A stretch of 44,822 nucleotides of DNA from Actinomycetes bacterium. GTDB taxonomy: Bacteria > Actinomycetota > Actinomycetes > Propionibacteriales > Nocardioidaceae. Positions 25,526 through 35,400 of this stretch are shown here, in pieces. The number at the start of each line of letters is the position of its first letter. Position 1 is the first letter of the stretch. The stretch spans positions 1 through 44,822 of the forward strand of contig JAEZEJ010000110.1 of assembly GCA_023417775.1 (NCBI GenBank), in the 5' to 3' direction. The position numbers were made by a program, and so were the translations under genes. The notes beneath the pieces were generated by a model, which saw only the letters and a program-made list of their open reading frames with translations, ran no database searches and was not told the origin of the DNA.

Positions 25526-25972
25526 ATGCCCATCAAGCTCGAGAATGTCGCCATCGCCGTCCGAGATCTCGAGGCGACGATCTCCTTCTTCACCGATCTC
25601 GGACTCACCGTCATCGGTCGGGACACGGTGAGCGGCGAGTGGACCGACACCGCGGTCGGCCTGGACGGCAACCACGCCAAGATCGCGATGCTCCAGACTC
25701 CGGACGGGCACGGACGGCTCGAGCTCTTCGAGTACCTCCACCCCGAGGCGATCGAGACCGAGCCCACGCTGCCGAATGAGATCGGGATGCATCGGATCGC
25801 CTTCTCGGTCGACGACCTCGACGAGTCCCTCGAGATCGCCGCGCGGCACGGCTGCCATCCGTTGCGCGGTGTCGCGACCTATGAGGACATCTACCGACTG
25901 ACCTATGTCCGAGGTCCCAGCGGCATCATCGTGATGCTCGCCCAGGAGCTCACCCCCTCGGCGGCCGAGTAG
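25526..25972 (+). CDS. VOC family protein (glyoxalase/bleomycin resistance fold)
   Basis: The 148-residue protein is one VOC domain pair: a first beta-alpha-beta3 module beginning IKLENVAIAVRDLEATISFFTDLGLTVIGR, and a second with GMHRIAFSVDDLDESLEIAARHGC and YVRGPSGIIVMLAQEL. The possible metal ligands are E (LELFEY), H (MHRIAF) and E (AQEL), as in glyoxalase-like enzymes. The substrate is unknown. The ATG at 25526 is chosen because of the TACGAT hexamer and because the fold begins there. It is divergent from the symporter and convergent with trkA. Confidence 0.9.
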   Translation: MPIKLENVAIAVRDLEATISFFTDLGLTVIGRDTVSGEWTDTAVGLDGNHAKIAMLQTPDGHGRLELFEYLHPEAIETEPTLPNEIGMHRIAFSVDDLDESLEIAARHGCHPLRGVATYEDIYRLTYVRGPSGIIVMLAQELTPSAAE

Positions 25973-26021
25973 GTCGTCGGCCGCGGACGGCCTAGGGCTG
26001 CTTCACCGCCGAGCACCTGGT

Positions 26022-26699
26022 TCAGCCCTGGAGGGCGCAGAAGATCTCGACTTTGCGGGTGGGGCCGGAGACGATCAGCTCGTCCGAGGCGTTGATGAGG
26101 GTCTCCGGGCGCGCATAGGTGAAGTCCTGTCCGCGCCGTTTCACCCCGACGACGGTGATGCCGTATTTGCTGCGCAGCGAGGACTGTTCGAGGGTCTGAT
26201 CGACGGCCAGCCGGGGGGCGCGGGTGCGGGCGATCGAGAAGCCGTCGTCGAACTCGATGTAGTCGATCATCGCGCCGGTGACCATGTGCGCGACGCGTTC
26301 CCCCATCGCCGACTCGGGCCGGACCACGTGGGTGGCGCCGACGCGTTCGAGGATGCGCGCGTGCTTGGCGTTGATGGCCTTGGCCCACACCTCCTCGACA
26401 CCCAGCTCGACCAGGCTCAGCACGGTGAGCACGCTGGCCTCGATATCGGTGCCGATGCCCACGACCGCACGGGAGAACTGCTCGGCGCCGATCTGGCGGA
26501 GGGCCTCGGTGTCGGTGGTGTCGGCAGCGACGACGTGCGTGAAGTCGCTCGCGAACTTCTGCACGAGGTCGGCGCGCTCGTCGACGGCCAGCACCTCATG
26601 GCCGAGGCGCTCCAGCGAGCGGGCCACGGACGCGCCGAAGCGGCCGATGCCGACGACGAGGACGGGAGCGGTGAGGGGGTTGTCGCTCTTCTTACCCAA
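26022..26699 (-). CDS. Potassium uptake regulator TrkA/KtrA (RCK)
   Basis: This 225-residue cytosolic protein gates the potassium channel encoded just upstream. It has a Rossmann RCK_N with VVGIGRFGASVARSLERLGHEVLAVDE (GxGxxG), IGTDIEASVLTVLS and an RCK_C (TrkA_C) region at about 150-225 (LRSKYGITVVGVKRRGQ). The start is read as TTG at 26699: GAGGAG lies about 10 bases upstream, the protein begins naturally there (LGKKSDNPLTAPVLVVG), and the upstream frame gives only unlikely residues. It overlaps the trkH stop by 8 bases. Confidence 0.93.
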   Translation of the reverse strand: MGKKSDNPLTAPVLVVGIGRFGASVARSLERLGHEVLAVDERADLVQKFASDFTHVVAADTTDTEALRQIGAEQFSRAVVGIGTDIEASVLTVLSLVELGVEEVWAKAINAKHARILERVGATHVVRPESAMGERVAHMVTGAMIDYIEFDDGFSIARTRAPRLAVDQTLEQSSLRSKYGITVVGVKRRGQDFTYARPETLINASDELIVSGPTRKVEIFCALQG

Positions 26700-28050
26700 T
26701 GATCGGCTGCTCCTCGGGAAGGTGATACCGCGGTTGACGGCGGCGCAGGACGAAGGCCGACGCTGCGGCAATCGTGCCGACTCGGCCGACGAACATCAAG
26801 CCGATGAGCAATAGCTGAGACGGCCCGTTCAGGTCCGGGGTGAGCCCGGTCGACAGTCCCACGGTGCCGAAGGCCGAGGTCACCTCGAAGAGGGCGTCGA
26901 TATAGGAGGCACCGGAGAGGGTCATCAGCAGGAGCGTGCCGCCGACGACGAGCATGACGGCGATCAGGGCGATCGACAGGGCGGTGCGGACGGTGCGGCC
27001 GCTGATCGAGCGGCGGCCGATCTGCACCTCGGGATCACCGCGCAGTTCGGCCAGGATCACGAAGGCGAGCAGCAGGAAGGTGGTGATCTTGATGCCGCCC
27101 GCGGTACTGGCGCTGCCGCCGCCGATGAACATCATCATGATCGCGATGCCCTGGGTCTCGGGGCGGACGAGGGCCCAGTCGAAGCTCTGGAGGCCACCCG
27201 AGCGGGTCATGATGCCGCCCTCGACGCTGGTCGCGATCTTCTCCAGGAAGGGCTGCGATCCGATCGTGGCGGGATTGCTCCACTCGATCGCGAGGAAGGC
27301 GAGGGTGCCGATCCCCAGCAGCAGGAACGACCCCCACACGGTGAGCCGGGTGTGGATGGTCCAGCGGCTCGGGCGTCGCCAGCCGCGGTAGAGCTCGGCC
27401 AGCACCGGGAAGCCGATGGCCCCGATGAAGACGGCGATGGAGATCGGGACGATGACGCCGACATCGCCCGCATAGGAGGTGAGACTGTCGTGGTTGAGCG
27501 AGAAGCCGGCGTTGTTGAAGGCCATGATCGCGTCGAACACCCCGTGCCACAGCGAGTCGAGCCAGGAGTCGAAGTACGCCGTCCGGTAGCGGATCGTGAG
27601 GACGACGGCGATGACGGCCTGGAAGCTGAGCAGTGTCACCGTGACGCGACGGAACAGCGGGCGCACGTCGCCGAGGCTGACCACGTGCATGTCCACCTGG
27701 GCGACCATCTGGGTGCGCAGCCCCAGCCGGCCGCCGATGAAGAGACCGAGGACGGTGGCGAGGGCGATGATGCCGATGCCGCCGATCTCGACCAGCAGCA
27801 GGATGATCACGTGCCCGACCGGGGACCAGTAGGTGCCGGTGTCGACGGTGGCGAGGCCGGTGACGGTCACGGCCGAGGTGGCGGTGAAGAAGGCGTCCAG
27901 GAAGCTCGGGGCCTCGCTCCCCCGCCGCGCGATCGGCAGCAGCAGCAACAGGGTCCCGACCAGGATGAGTCCGAGGAAGGTGAGCGGCAGCAGCCGCACC
28001 GGGTGCGCGATGGCCGCGGGAATGTGCCAACGTCGCGAGGGCCTCATCAC
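26692..28050 (-). CDS. Potassium uptake channel subunit TrkH/KtrB
   Basis: The 452-residue membrane protein has the four pore-loop repeats of the TrkH/KtrB family, with a conserved glycine in each: TVTGL near residue 65, NNAGFS near 185, RSGGLQ near 290 and GTVGLS near 395. It carries potassium (KtrB with sodium) through the membrane, controlled by the RCK protein made from the overlapping gene downstream. GTG at 28050 is used because TACGGT ends 6 bases before it; an ATG follows directly at 28047. It is divergent from the GlfT-like gene with only 71 bases between them. Confidence 0.94.
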   Translation of the reverse strand: MMRPSRRWHIPAAIAHPVRLLPLTFLGLILVGTLLLLLPIARRGSEAPSFLDAFFTATSAVTVTGLATVDTGTYWSPVGHVIILLLVEIGGIGIIALATVLGLFIGGRLGLRTQMVAQVDMHVVSLGDVRPLFRRVTVTLLSFQAVIAVVLTIRYRTAYFDSWLDSLWHGVFDAIMAFNNAGFSLNHDSLTSYAGDVGVIVPISIAVFIGAIGFPVLAELYRGWRRPSRWTIHTRLTVWGSFLLLGIGTLAFLAIEWSNPATIGSQPFLEKIATSVEGGIMTRSGGLQSFDWALVRPETQGIAIMMMFIGGGSASTAGGIKITTFLLLAFVILAELRGDPEVQIGRRSISGRTVRTALSIALIAVMLVVGGTLLLMTLSGASYIDALFEVTSAFGTVGLSTGLTPDLNGPSQLLLIGLMFVGRVGTIAAASAFVLRRRQPRYHLPEEQPIIG

Positions 28051-28056
28051 CCGATG

Positions 28057-28062
28057 ACCGTA
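28057..28062 (-). promoter_or_regulatory. -10 hexamer of leaderless trkH-trkA
   Basis: TACGGT on the minus strand ends 6 bases before the GTG at 28050. Confidence 0.5.
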
Positions 28063-28109
28063 CCGCGCTCTCGGCGGCGTGCAGAGTAACAGCGCATCCG
28101 ACGCACCGT

Positions 28110-28115
28110 TACCCT
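28110..28115 (+). promoter_or_regulatory. -10 hexamer of leaderless GlfT-like gene
   Basis: TACCCT ends 6 bases before the GTG at 28122. This promoter faces away from the trkH promoter across a short divergent gap. Confidence 0.45.
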
Positions 28116-28121
28116 GTTGCG

Positions 28122-29069
28122 GTGACCTCGACGACCGACCGCCTGGCCATCGCCATCGTCACCTTCAACCGTTCGGTGCTGCTGGGTGAGCTGCTGGAGA
28201 GCGCCGCCACGATGCACGGTTCGCCGTATCGGGTGGTGGTCGTCGACAATGCCAGCACCGATGACACCTCCGAGGTCGTCGAGTCGTTCCGCGACCGCTT
28301 CGACGAGGGTGTGCTCGTGTACCACACGCTGCCCACCAATACGGGTGGATCGGGTGGTTTCAGCGAGGGGACCCGAGTGGCGCTCGAGGAGGGTGCCGAC
28401 TGGGTGTGGCTGATGGACGACGATGTCGAGATCCTGCCCGATGCGATGGAGCGGTTCGAGCCGTGGATGCGCCGCTTCCAGGTCTTGCACGGCCGGCGTT
28501 ACGACGTGGACGGGTCGCCCTTCTTCTGGCAGGCGAAGTTCAACGAGTTCCTCGGGGTGCCGCTGCCGTACACCCGCAAGGCCTTCAACCCCGAGGGCTA
28601 TGCCATCACCAATTCGGGCACCTTCGAGGGGATGCTGATCCACGCGGACATCGTGCGGCGGATCGGACTGCCCGATCCGCGGTTCTTCATCTCCTGGGAC
28701 GACGCCGTCTACGCCTGGCTGGCATCGCGCTACACACAGGTGGCCTATGTCGATGCCTATGTGCTGCAGAAGAAGCGCGAGCAGAAGCAGATCAACCTGG
28801 GACTGCGGCATCTGAACGACTCGAGCCCGCTGGCGAAGTACCACGTGATGCGCAACCGGGCCTATGTCGGACGCTACTTCGATGTCCACGGGCAGCTGAA
28901 TCGCCTCGGATTCGGGCTGGGGACGGCGCTGACCTTCGCGAAGGAGGTCTTCCGTCTCATCGCCGTCGAGCGGGGGCTGAAGGGGGTCGGCGTGCTCGTC
29001 AAGGGCTGGCGCGACGGCCGCGCGATCTGGCGGGATCGCGGCTGGCGCCCCATGCCGCCCCTGGACTGA
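28122..29069 (+). CDS. GT2 glycosyltransferase, GlfT1-like galactofuranosyltransferase
   Basis: The 315-residue enzyme has a GT-A fold: LAIAIVTFNR at the start, VVVVDNASTDDT (nucleotide site), NTGGSGGFSEG, and the metal-binding DDDVEI near residue 99. FFISWDDAVYAW near 190 fills the catalytic WDD position seen in GlfT2. This set of motifs is shared with galactofuranosyltransferases GlfT1/GlfT2; a rhamnosyltransferase is the main alternative. No membrane helix is evident, so it would act on the inner membrane face. It precedes glfT2 on the same strand by 46 bases. GTG start with a -10 hexamer 6 bases upstream. Confidence 0.85.
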   Translation: MTSTTDRLAIAIVTFNRSVLLGELLESAATMHGSPYRVVVVDNASTDDTSEVVESFRDRFDEGVLVYHTLPTNTGGSGGFSEGTRVALEEGADWVWLMDDDVEILPDAMERFEPWMRRFQVLHGRRYDVDGSPFFWQAKFNEFLGVPLPYTRKAFNPEGYAITNSGTFEGMLIHADIVRRIGLPDPRFFISWDDAVYAWLASRYTQVAYVDAYVLQKKREQKQINLGLRHLNDSSPLAKYHVMRNRAYVGRYFDVHGQLNRLGFGLGTALTFAKEVFRLIAVERGLKGVGVLVKGWRDGRAIWRDRGWRPMPPLD

Positions 29070-29115
29070 CCCCGCCGTTCAACGACTTCTCATCTTCCTG
29101 GGAGACACTGCACCC

Positions 29116-31005
29116 ATGAGCCATGTTCTCGCCCACGTCGTGTTCCCGGCCGATGGCGACCCGGACCTGATGCCGCTGTACGCCGATCCGGAGAGCTGGA
29201 CGACGATCGCCGGGGAGACCGTGCGGGTCAGCAATGCCACGCATCTGATGCGGGTGGAGTCGCGTCACAGCATCCGGGTGCGCCGCAGTGAGCGGGTGTC
29301 GTTCGCGTCCTACTTCAATGCCTTCCCGGCGGCGTACTGGCAGCGGTGGACGCGGGTCGACGCGGTAGCCCTGACCCTGCGCACCGAGGGAACCGGAACG
29401 GTCACGGTCTACCGGTCGAATCCGCAGGGGATCCAGCAGCGGGTGGCCTTCGAGCATGTCGAGGACGACCGCGAGCTGCGTTTCGAACTGCCGGTGCGCA
29501 ATTTCAGCGACGGCGGGTGGTATTGGTTCGAGGTCACCGCGGCCGAGACCGATGTCGTGGTCAGCGACGGAGCGTGGTCGACCGATGCGGAGCTCACCGA
29601 GGGCACCCTCTCGATCGGCATCACGACCTTCAACAAGGCCGAGTACTGTGTCCGCACGCTGGAGACGCTGGCGGATGCTCCCGAGGTCGTCGAGCAGCTG
29701 GACCGCGTCTACGTCGTCGACCAGGGCACCCAGCAGGTCGCCGATGCGGACGGGTACGGCGAGGTCGCGGGGCGTCTGGGGGCGACCCTCCAGGTCGTCC
29801 GGCAGCCGAATCTCGGCGGATCCGGCGGCTTCTCGCGCGCGATGAGCGAGACCGTGGAGGCGGGCCGGAGTCGCTGGGTGATGCTGCTCGACGATGACGT
29901 GGAGATCGAGCCGGAGAGCATCTGGCGCACCCTCCAGTTCTCCCGGGCCGCGCGCCGGCCGACCATCGTCGGCGGGCACATGTTCGACCTGCTCGACAAG
30001 CCCGTCCTGCACGCCTGGGCCGAGGGCATCGAGATGCAGCACTTCATGTGGGCACCGACCTTCCCCGAGCAGCACCGGCATGACTTCCGAGCCGCGAACC
30101 TGCGTCAGACCCCCTGGATGCACGCGCGGCACGATGCCACCTATAACGGCTGGTGGATGTGCACGATCCCGGTCGAGGTGATCGAGAAGGTGGGGCTGGC
30201 GCTGCCGGCCTTCATCAAGTGGGATGACAGCGAATACGCCCTGCGTGCCCGCGAGGCCGGCTACGCGACGGTGAGCCTCCCCGGTGCCGCGCTGTGGCAT
30301 GTGTCGTGGCTGGACAAGGACGATGCCCAGGACTGGCAGGCCTACTACCACGCTCGCAACCGGCTGCTGGCCGCCATGCTGCACTCCCCCTTCCCCGGAG
30401 GCGGGGCCCTGGTCAAGGCGAGCCGTCGCATCGACCTGAAACACCTGATCTCGATGCAGTACTACGCGATCGAGCTCCGGCACAAGGCACTGCGCGACCT
30501 GCTCGCCGGGCCCTCGCATCTGGACCGCGACTGGCCCGCGGTCATGCCCGAGCTGCGCGCCTACGCCAAGGACTTCAGCGAGACACAGGTCATCACCGAT
30601 ATCGACGACCTCCCGAACACCCAGGAGGGACAGCGTCATTACCCGTACCAGAAGGAGCCGCAGTCGCCGCGCGGGGCAGGACGAGTGGTGTTCACCGCCA
30701 AGGCCGCCCTACGACACTGGATCCGTCCGACCGATGCGGCGACCGATCCGCAGGTCGAGCTGAGCAAGTACGACGCGACCTGGTGGCGGGTGCCCGGTTT
30801 CGACTCGGCATTGATCAGCGCCGCCGATGGTCGCGGCAAGTCCGTCTACCGGCGCGATCGGGCCGAGTACCGCAGGCTGCTGCGCGAGAGCATCGCCCTG
30901 CACAAGCAGCTCGCGGAACGTTGGGACGAGCTCGCGGCCCAGTATCGTGCCGCACTGCCGGACCTCACCTCGCGCGAGCGCTGGCACCGCACCTTCGAAG
31001 GCTGA
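29116..31005 (+). CDS. glfT2: Galactofuranosyltransferase GlfT2
   Basis: GlfT2 is the processive polymerase that adds alternating beta-1,5 and beta-1,6 Galf to a lipid-linked chain. The 629-residue protein is close to the 637 residues of the mycobacterial enzyme and has the same layout: an N-terminal beta-sandwich (1-160), a GT-A domain starting at LSIGITTFNK, NLGGSGGFSR, DDD near 257-259, IKWDDSEYALR near 368, ALWHVSW with the catalytic-region histidine near 394, and a C-terminal helical region. ATG at 29116 with GGGAG about 11 bases upstream; a weak GACACT ends 6 bases before it. UDP-Galf comes from the convergent glf gene next door. Confidence 0.93.
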   Translation: MSHVLAHVVFPADGDPDLMPLYADPESWTTIAGETVRVSNATHLMRVESRHSIRVRRSERVSFASYFNAFPAAYWQRWTRVDAVALTLRTEGTGTVTVYRSNPQGIQQRVAFEHVEDDRELRFELPVRNFSDGGWYWFEVTAAETDVVVSDGAWSTDAELTEGTLSIGITTFNKAEYCVRTLETLADAPEVVEQLDRVYVVDQGTQQVADADGYGEVAGRLGATLQVVRQPNLGGSGGFSRAMSETVEAGRSRWVMLLDDDVEIEPESIWRTLQFSRAARRPTIVGGHMFDLLDKPVLHAWAEGIEMQHFMWAPTFPEQHRHDFRAANLRQTPWMHARHDATYNGWWMCTIPVEVIEKVGLALPAFIKWDDSEYALRAREAGYATVSLPGAALWHVSWLDKDDAQDWQAYYHARNRLLAAMLHSPFPGGGALVKASRRIDLKHLISMQYYAIELRHKALRDLLAGPSHLDRDWPAVMPELRAYAKDFSETQVITDIDDLPNTQEGQRHYPYQKEPQSPRGAGRVVFTAKAALRHWIRPTDAATDPQVELSKYDATWWRVPGFDSALISAADGRGKSVYRRDRAEYRRLLRESIALHKQLAERWDELAAQYRAALPDLTSRERWHRTFEG

Positions 31006-31027
31006 GCGCGCAGCTCTCGAAGCGCGC
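31006..31027. terminator. Weak bidirectional hairpin between glfT2 and glf
   Basis: GCGCGC (31006-31011) pairs with GCGCGC (31022-31027) across a 10-base loop, between the convergent stops of glfT2 and glf. No U-tract is present. Confidence 0.3.
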
Positions 31028-31039
31028 GTGCCCAGCGCG

Positions 31040-32209
31040 TCAGTCGCCGGGCGTGCCGAACATCGGGGCGACGGTGTTGCGGAAGGTCGACAGCGCCGAT
31101 CCGATGGCCATGTGCATGTCGAGGTACTGGTAGGTGCCGAGCCGGCCGCCGAAGACCACCCGGTCCTCGCCCTTCTGCAGCTCGCGGTACTTGAGCAGAC
31201 CGTCGCGGTCCGCGGGTGTGTTGACCGGGTAATACGGCTCGTCGCCGGTCTCCGCGAAGCGGGAGAACTCCCGCATGATGACGCTGCGGTCGTCCGGGTA
31301 GCGGTCGGCGCGCTCGGGGTGGAAGTGCCGGAACTCGTGGATCCGGGTGTACGGCACCTCGCGATCGGCATAGTTCATGACCGAGGTCCCCTGATAGTCC
31401 GGGACGTCCACGACCTCGCGTTCGAAGTCGAGGGTGCGCCAGGACAGCGAACCCTCGGCGTAGTCGAAGTAGCGGTCGACCGGACCCGTGTAGATGACGG
31501 GGACCTGACCCACGATCGCCGCCTTGTTGATGGGCTGCGAGGCGTCGAAGAAGTCCGTGGACAACTGGATCTCGATATTGGGGTGATCGGCCATCCGCTC
31601 CAGCCAGGCCGTGTAGCCGTCAACGGGCAGACCCTCGTGGGTGTCGTTGAAGTAGCGGTTGTCATAGGTGTAGCGCACCGGGAGCCGGGTGATGATCTCG
31701 GCGGGCAGCTCCGTGGGGTCGGTCTGCCACTGCTTGGCGGTGTAGTCGCGGATGAACGCCTCGTAGAGGGGCCGCCCGATCAACGAGATCGCCTTCTCCT
31801 CCAGATTGGACGCGGAGGCGGTGTCGACCTCGTCGGCCTGGGAGGCGATCAACGCGCGCGCCTCAGACGGCGAATAGGCCGATCCGAAGAACTGGTTGAT
31901 CGTGCCGAGGTTGATCGGCAGCGGGTACACGACATCGCGATGGTTCGTGTAGACGCGGTGCTGATAGGAGGTGAAGGCCGTGAACCGGTTGACGTACTCC
32001 CAGACCTGCTCATTGGAGGTGTGGAAGAGGTGCGCGCCGTACCGGTGGATCTCGATCCCGGTGTCGGGGTCGTCCTCACTGTAGGCATTGCCACCGAGGT
32101 GGTCGCGCCGCTCGACGATCAAGACCTTCAGATCCAGTTCGCGCGCCGCGCGCTCCGCGACGGTGAGTCCGAAGAAACCGGACCCGACGACCACGAGGTC
32201 GGGATTCAT
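31040..32209 (-). CDS. glf: UDP-galactopyranose mutase
   Basis: This flavoenzyme turns UDP-galactopyranose into UDP-galactofuranose. The 389-residue protein has an N-terminal FAD site VVGSGFFGLTVAERAA, ERRDHLGGNAY, and the UGM hallmarks HRYGAHLFHTSNEQVWEYV, YPLPINLGTINQF, YTGPVDRYFDY and FGGRLGTYQYLDMHMAIGSAL. The ATG at 32209 has AGGAG 5 bases upstream and a TAGACT hexamer about 30 bases upstream, so this gene has a normal leader, unlike many neighbours. It supplies the donor for the three GlfT-like enzymes in the window. Confidence 0.97.
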   Translation of the reverse strand: MNPDLVVVGSGFFGLTVAERAARELDLKVLIVERRDHLGGNAYSEDDPDTGIEIHRYGAHLFHTSNEQVWEYVNRFTAFTSYQHRVYTNHRDVVYPLPINLGTINQFFGSAYSPSEARALIASQADEVDTASASNLEEKAISLIGRPLYEAFIRDYTAKQWQTDPTELPAEIITRLPVRYTYDNRYFNDTHEGLPVDGYTAWLERMADHPNIEIQLSTDFFDASQPINKAAIVGQVPVIYTGPVDRYFDYAEGSLSWRTLDFEREVVDVPDYQGTSVMNYADREVPYTRIHEFRHFHPERADRYPDDRSVIMREFSRFAETGDEPYYPVNTPADRDGLLKYRELQKGEDRVVFGGRLGTYQYLDMHMAIGSALSTFRNTVAPMFGTPGD

Positions 32210-32239
32210 ACACTCTCCTGGCTAGGTGGCAACCAGATC

Positions 32240-32245
32240 AGTCTA
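32240..32245 (-). promoter_or_regulatory. -10 hexamer of glf
   Basis: TAGACT on the minus strand would give a leader of about 24 bases that includes the AGGAG site. Confidence 0.4.
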
Positions 32246-32387
32246 TCGGGGCGGCCGTACGGACATGGTGAAGCCCGCGCGCTCGATCGCCGTCGCGCGA
32301 CCAGACAGATGAGGCGGTACGAGAAGTGCCCCGGGGCATAGGCAAACGACCGGTAAACACACGTGAAACGGCTGGAGGGCGCCCAGC

Positions 32388-32393
32388 TATAGT
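32388..32393 (+). promoter_or_regulatory. -10 hexamer of leaderless fusion glycosyltransferase gene
   Basis: TATAGT ends 7 bases before the GTG at 32401. GTGAAA at 32363-32368 is a possible -35 with a 19-base spacer. Confidence 0.55.
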
Positions 32394-32400
32394 GGCGCGG

Positions 32401-35400
32401 GTGCGAACACCTATCGACTGGCTGAGGACCGCCGCGGCATACTCGCGCAAGAACGCTCACATAGCGATCACTCGAGAAGAACGCTGGCGGTATGACCTCT
32501 TCTTGCTGCGAAAGCTGATCGATAGCCGGCGCTGGAACAAGGGTCTGGGCAAGCGGACCAGCGATACTCTCGCCGCGAGGCTGCTGCGCTCGATGGAGAC
32601 GCAGCCCCGCGCCGTGGCACCTTCTGTACGTCAGCTCAGACGCATCCGGCGAAAGCCGGAGGCACTCAGTCTCGTCGAGAAGCTGTGGGACACCAAAGCC
32701 CAGACATCAGCGGAGTGGGCACTCGCATGTGCGATCGCCTGGTATGACGACCTCACGATGTGGCGGGGGGACCTCGCCCTGGCTCACGCGATGGAGATCG
32801 CGCCCAATTGGATCACCTTGTATGAGGAGCAAGCTCTCAATCGGAGCTCTCGAGGCCACTTGGCGCTGGCTGTGGAGGCGGCGGAGCGGGTCATCGAACT
32901 CGACCCCACCCCGGAAACTACCCGCCACTGGTCCGAGTTCATTGGCAACGAGCTCTTCAAGGGCGAGAAGTACGAGCGCGCACTGGAATACCTCGAACGC
33001 GGCGAGCCCGCTGAGCCCACGTGGGTCCACTGGTATCGCCGGGGCGTCTGTAGTGAAGAAACCGGGAGAACGGCGGCTGCCGCGGACTTGTACGCGCGTG
33101 CCGGCGCGATGCGCGTGCCCGAGCTCTCCCCCGAGCTCAGGACCGCAGCGCTCCACTACTACCAAGCCGCTATCCCCAAGACGCTCATCGAACTGGAGCG
33201 GACACCGAAGACCGAGTCAGCTGACTACTTCACACTCCTCGGCAGCACGCTGCTACGGCTGGAGCGCCCCGAAGACGCCGTGACGCGGCTCCGATCGCGC
33301 GACCAGGCGGCCGACACAGGGGATGTTGCGAGGGTCGCGGCCCTGGCCGAGGAGCTGGCCGGGAACTATCGAGAGGCCACCGCCGAGTACCGAGCCGCCA
33401 TCGATCGTCACGGTCTGGACCTGCATCATCGTCTGGCCCGGACGCTCCATGCCGCCGGTCGTGTCGAGGAAGCCGCAGCGACCTGGGTTGAAGCCGTCGG
33501 CGACACGGATTCACTGATCGATCTCGACCCCGAGGTTGATCCGGTCTTCTCCTCCCCAGCGCCGGAGTCCCTCGTGGAGCGGCACCCCGCGGACCCGAAC
33601 GCGGCCATCGCCCACCTACGGCGTCTCAGCGCTTCGGCATCATCGATCGACAACGTGCTCCGTCTGCACCGGCGGCTCGGCCTGTTGCTCGCTTCGAACG
33701 GCCAGCCGGGTGACGCGTTGCGCGCCTTCATGCGTGCCAGCATCGACCTGACCCCGCATCCAAGCGAAGCGGAACCCCAATTCGCCCCCCTCGGCCCGTT
33801 CGAGCGCTACGCGGCGGCGTACGAGGCTCTGCCGTTAGAGCCCGGCGTCGTGTTGTACGAGTCCTTCCACGGCGCACGGACCGCCTGCAACCCGCTAGCC
33901 CTGTGCCGGCATCTGCTGCGGGAACGGCCCGACCTTCACCACGTCTGGGCGATCACGGAGGGGGCGCCGGTGCACGAGAGTCTCCTGGACGATCCTCGCG
34001 TCTCCTTCGTCCGTCTCCACTCCGAGGGCTATCGTCTCCATCTGGCCACGGCCGGCACCCTCATCAACAACACCTCATTTCCGCGCTACTTCGTCCGGCG
34101 CGCCGGGCAGCGTTATCTCAACACCTGGCACGGCGTGCCGTGGAAGAAGCTCGGACGCGACTTCCCTGCCGACCCGTACGGCTACGACAACATCGCGCGG
34201 AACATCCTGCAGGCGACACACACCGCATTCCCGGACGAGCACACCGAGCAGGTCATGCTCAACAGCCAGGACGTCGGTTCGCTCAGCACGGCACAGTCGA
34301 TCGTCACCGGCCAGCCACGGGTCGACAGCACCATCAACATGACCCAGTCCGCGCGCGTCGCCCTACGTGCACGTCTCGGAGTGACCCCTGAGCAACACAC
34401 CGTGCTCTATGCACCCACGTGGCGCGGAACCACTGAGTCGATGGAGAGCTCCGTCGACCCGTTCCTCGGAGCGATCGATGCGATGGCTCGCATCCCCGGA
34501 ATCCAGCTACTGCTGCGTGTCCACCACTTCGTCTCCAGCAGTCTTCGTGACCACCATGTCCCGGACAACGTGCACATCGTGCCCGAGGACATCGACACGA
34601 ACGAGCTTCTCGCCATCACCGATGTCCTGGTCTCAGACTATTCGAGTCTGATCTTCGACTACGCGCCACTCGAACGACCGATCGTGAAGTACATCTTCGA
34701 TTACGAGAGCTACTCAGCCGACCGGGGACTGTACTTCACCGCCGACCAGATTCCGGGCGTCGATTGCATGGACGAGATCGAGCTGGTCTCGAGAATTCGC
34801 CAAGCAGTTCACGACCCCGCGCCGGTCGACTGGTCCTCCTCGCCCACATCGGCTGCGTGGAAGAACGACGATGGTCGTGCTACCGAACGGGTCGTGGACG
34901 CGCTCTTCCGTGAACCGTGTCCAGAGCGCCCGGCTGGGCCCCCGTCACCATCCGATCGACTGTTGATCTCTACCGCTGGACTCAACGCCAACGGGATCAC
35001 TCGATCGCTGCGGAATCTCACCACCTCGACGCCCGAGATCGCCAAGAACACCCAACTGATGATCTTGAAGAGCGCGGTCGTGAACCCGAACAACCGCGAG
35101 ACCGCTTCAGAACTGCATCAGTCGCTCAACTTCACCCTGACGGTGCATCAACGCTGTTTCACACGGCGAGAGAACCTGGCGTGGGCCAGACTGCAAGCCG
35201 CCGACCAGCCGATCGCCGACGGCCTTCTCCAGGTTCTTCGGCTGCGGATGCAGCGCGAACGTCGCCGGTTGTTCGGCGATACGGAATTCGCTGCTGTCGT
35301 TGATTTCGATGGCTACGGTCTCCATCAGGCGGCATTGCTGTCACTCGGCTTCCCGTCGAAGACTCGTCGTGTTTACGTGCTACATGCCGAGTTCGAAAAC

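Noticed and set aside
28999..30639. A 546-codon minus-strand frame opposite glfT2
   Set aside because: Shadow frame; glfT2 is well supported by motifs and length.
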